Source: Actinoplanes liguriensis
Lineage (GTDB): Bacteria; Actinomycetota; Actinomycetes; Mycobacteriales; Micromonosporaceae
Assembly (NCBI GenBank): GCA_000715855.1
Contig: KL571339.1
Coordinates: forward strand, 15,619 to 21,153
Direction: 5' to 3'
Length of the DNA stretch: 5,535 nt
Part shown: in pieces, positions 5,097 to 5,535 of the stretch
How positions within the stretch are numbered: the first letter of the stretch is position 1
How the letters are laid out: each line of letters starts with the position of its first letter
Notes under the pieces: model-generated
What the model was told of the DNA's origin: nothing
The model's database searches: none
Seen by the model: the letters and a program-made list of their open reading frames with translations, nothing else
Translations under genes and position numbers: made by a program

Positions 5097-5519
5097 GCGC
5101 CGGCGCCGCCCACCAGGGCATGATCCTCACGGTCACTTTGAACCCGAGCGTCGACCGCGCCCTGGAAGTCGACGAGCTGCTGCGCGGCGCGGTGCTGCGC
5201 GCGGCCGACTCGCACATCGACCCGGGCGGCAAGGGCGTCAACGTCTCCCGTGCGCTGCTGGCCAACGGCGTCCGCTCCACCGCGGTCGTCCCGGCGGGCG
5301 GCGCCGAGGGCGAACAACTTGTCGACCTTCTCCAGGGGGAGGGTGTCGACCTGGTGGCCGTCCCGATCACCGGGCGGACACGTTCCAACATCACGCTGGC
5401 CGAGCCGGACGGCACGGTCACGAAGATCAACGAAGCCGGCCCGGTGCTCTCCACCGTGGAGTTCGCTCAGGTCAGCGACGCCGTCCTGGCTGCCGCGCGG
5501 GAGGCGGACTGGGTGGTGA
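5093..5519 (+). CDS. fruK: 1-phosphofructokinase, N-terminal part (cut by contig end)
   Basis: This PfkB-family sugar kinase would phosphorylate fructose 1-phosphate with ATP to fructose 1,6-bisphosphate, feeding PTS-imported fructose into glycolysis. About 142 residues of a usual 310 or so are present. MILTVTLNPSVDR (10-22) is the classic FruK opening, GGKGVNVSRAL (45-55) is the PfkB substrate-binding glycine/asparagine motif, and TRSNITLAEPDGTVTKINEAGP (96-117) is the typical lid and sugar-binding stretch. The ATG at 5093 overlaps the regulator's stop (ATGA), implying translational coupling. A second in-frame ATG at 5120 begins exactly where homologues usually start, so the first nine residues may not be made. 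The last native codon is about 5516-5518; the frame then runs into adapter. The ATP-site GAGD motif lies beyond the contig. A fructose PTS permease gene (fruA) is expected downstream. Confidence 0.92.
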
Positions 5520-5535
5520 CTGTCTCTTATACACA
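5520..5535 (-). other. Nextera/Tn5 adapter at contig end (artefact)
   Basis: CTGTCTCTTATACACA is the first 16 bases of the reverse-complement 19-bp Tn5 mosaic end. It is library sequence and truncates fruK. Any translation past 5519 is not biological. Confidence 0.97.

Overview
The window is a high-GC contig, probably from an actinomycete. The reasons are strong G/C bias at third codon positions, a likely leaderless promoter, and a DeoR regulator placed directly before a fructose-1-phosphate kinase. A Micromonosporaceae-like host (for example Actinoplanes) is possible, but that is only an impression. Both ends are Illumina Nextera/Tn5 mosaic-end adapter (1-24 and 5520-5535), so the contig was assembled from untrimmed reads. 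A third adapter remnant sits inside a gene at 3118-3137.

Layout: (1) 25-1203, plus strand: the 3' part of an unrecognised gene, then a Zn-lid adenylate kinase-family gene, tightly coupled. (2) 1204-1606: a gene-free stretch between convergent genes, holding a large hairpin, copy 1 of a repeat. (3) 1607-2995, minus strand: a DHA2-type MFS drug exporter. (4) 2996-3068: a compact divergent control region with a -35/-10 pair that puts transcription at the exporter's ATG, and a perfect 13-bp T-N11-A palindrome typical of LysR-type regulator sites. (5) 3069-3926, plus strand: a LysR-type regulator, the likely controller of the exporter. Its helix-turn-helix is destroyed in this assembly by the internal adapter junction. 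(6) 3927-4334: a gene-free stretch with copy 2 of the repeat (three pairing arms), followed by the AT-richer leader of the next operon. (7) 4335-5519, plus strand: a DeoR-family regulator overlapping fruK by ATGA. fruK is cut off by the contig end, and a fructose PTS permease gene would be expected next.

The genes form three separate units: nucleotide metabolism, a divergent regulator/exporter pair, and a fructose-utilisation operon. No clearly new multi-gene system is visible. The most interesting non-coding signal is the repeated 18-21 bp stem-loop element with near-identical left arms. The most important caveat is the chimeric adapter junction in the LysR gene.
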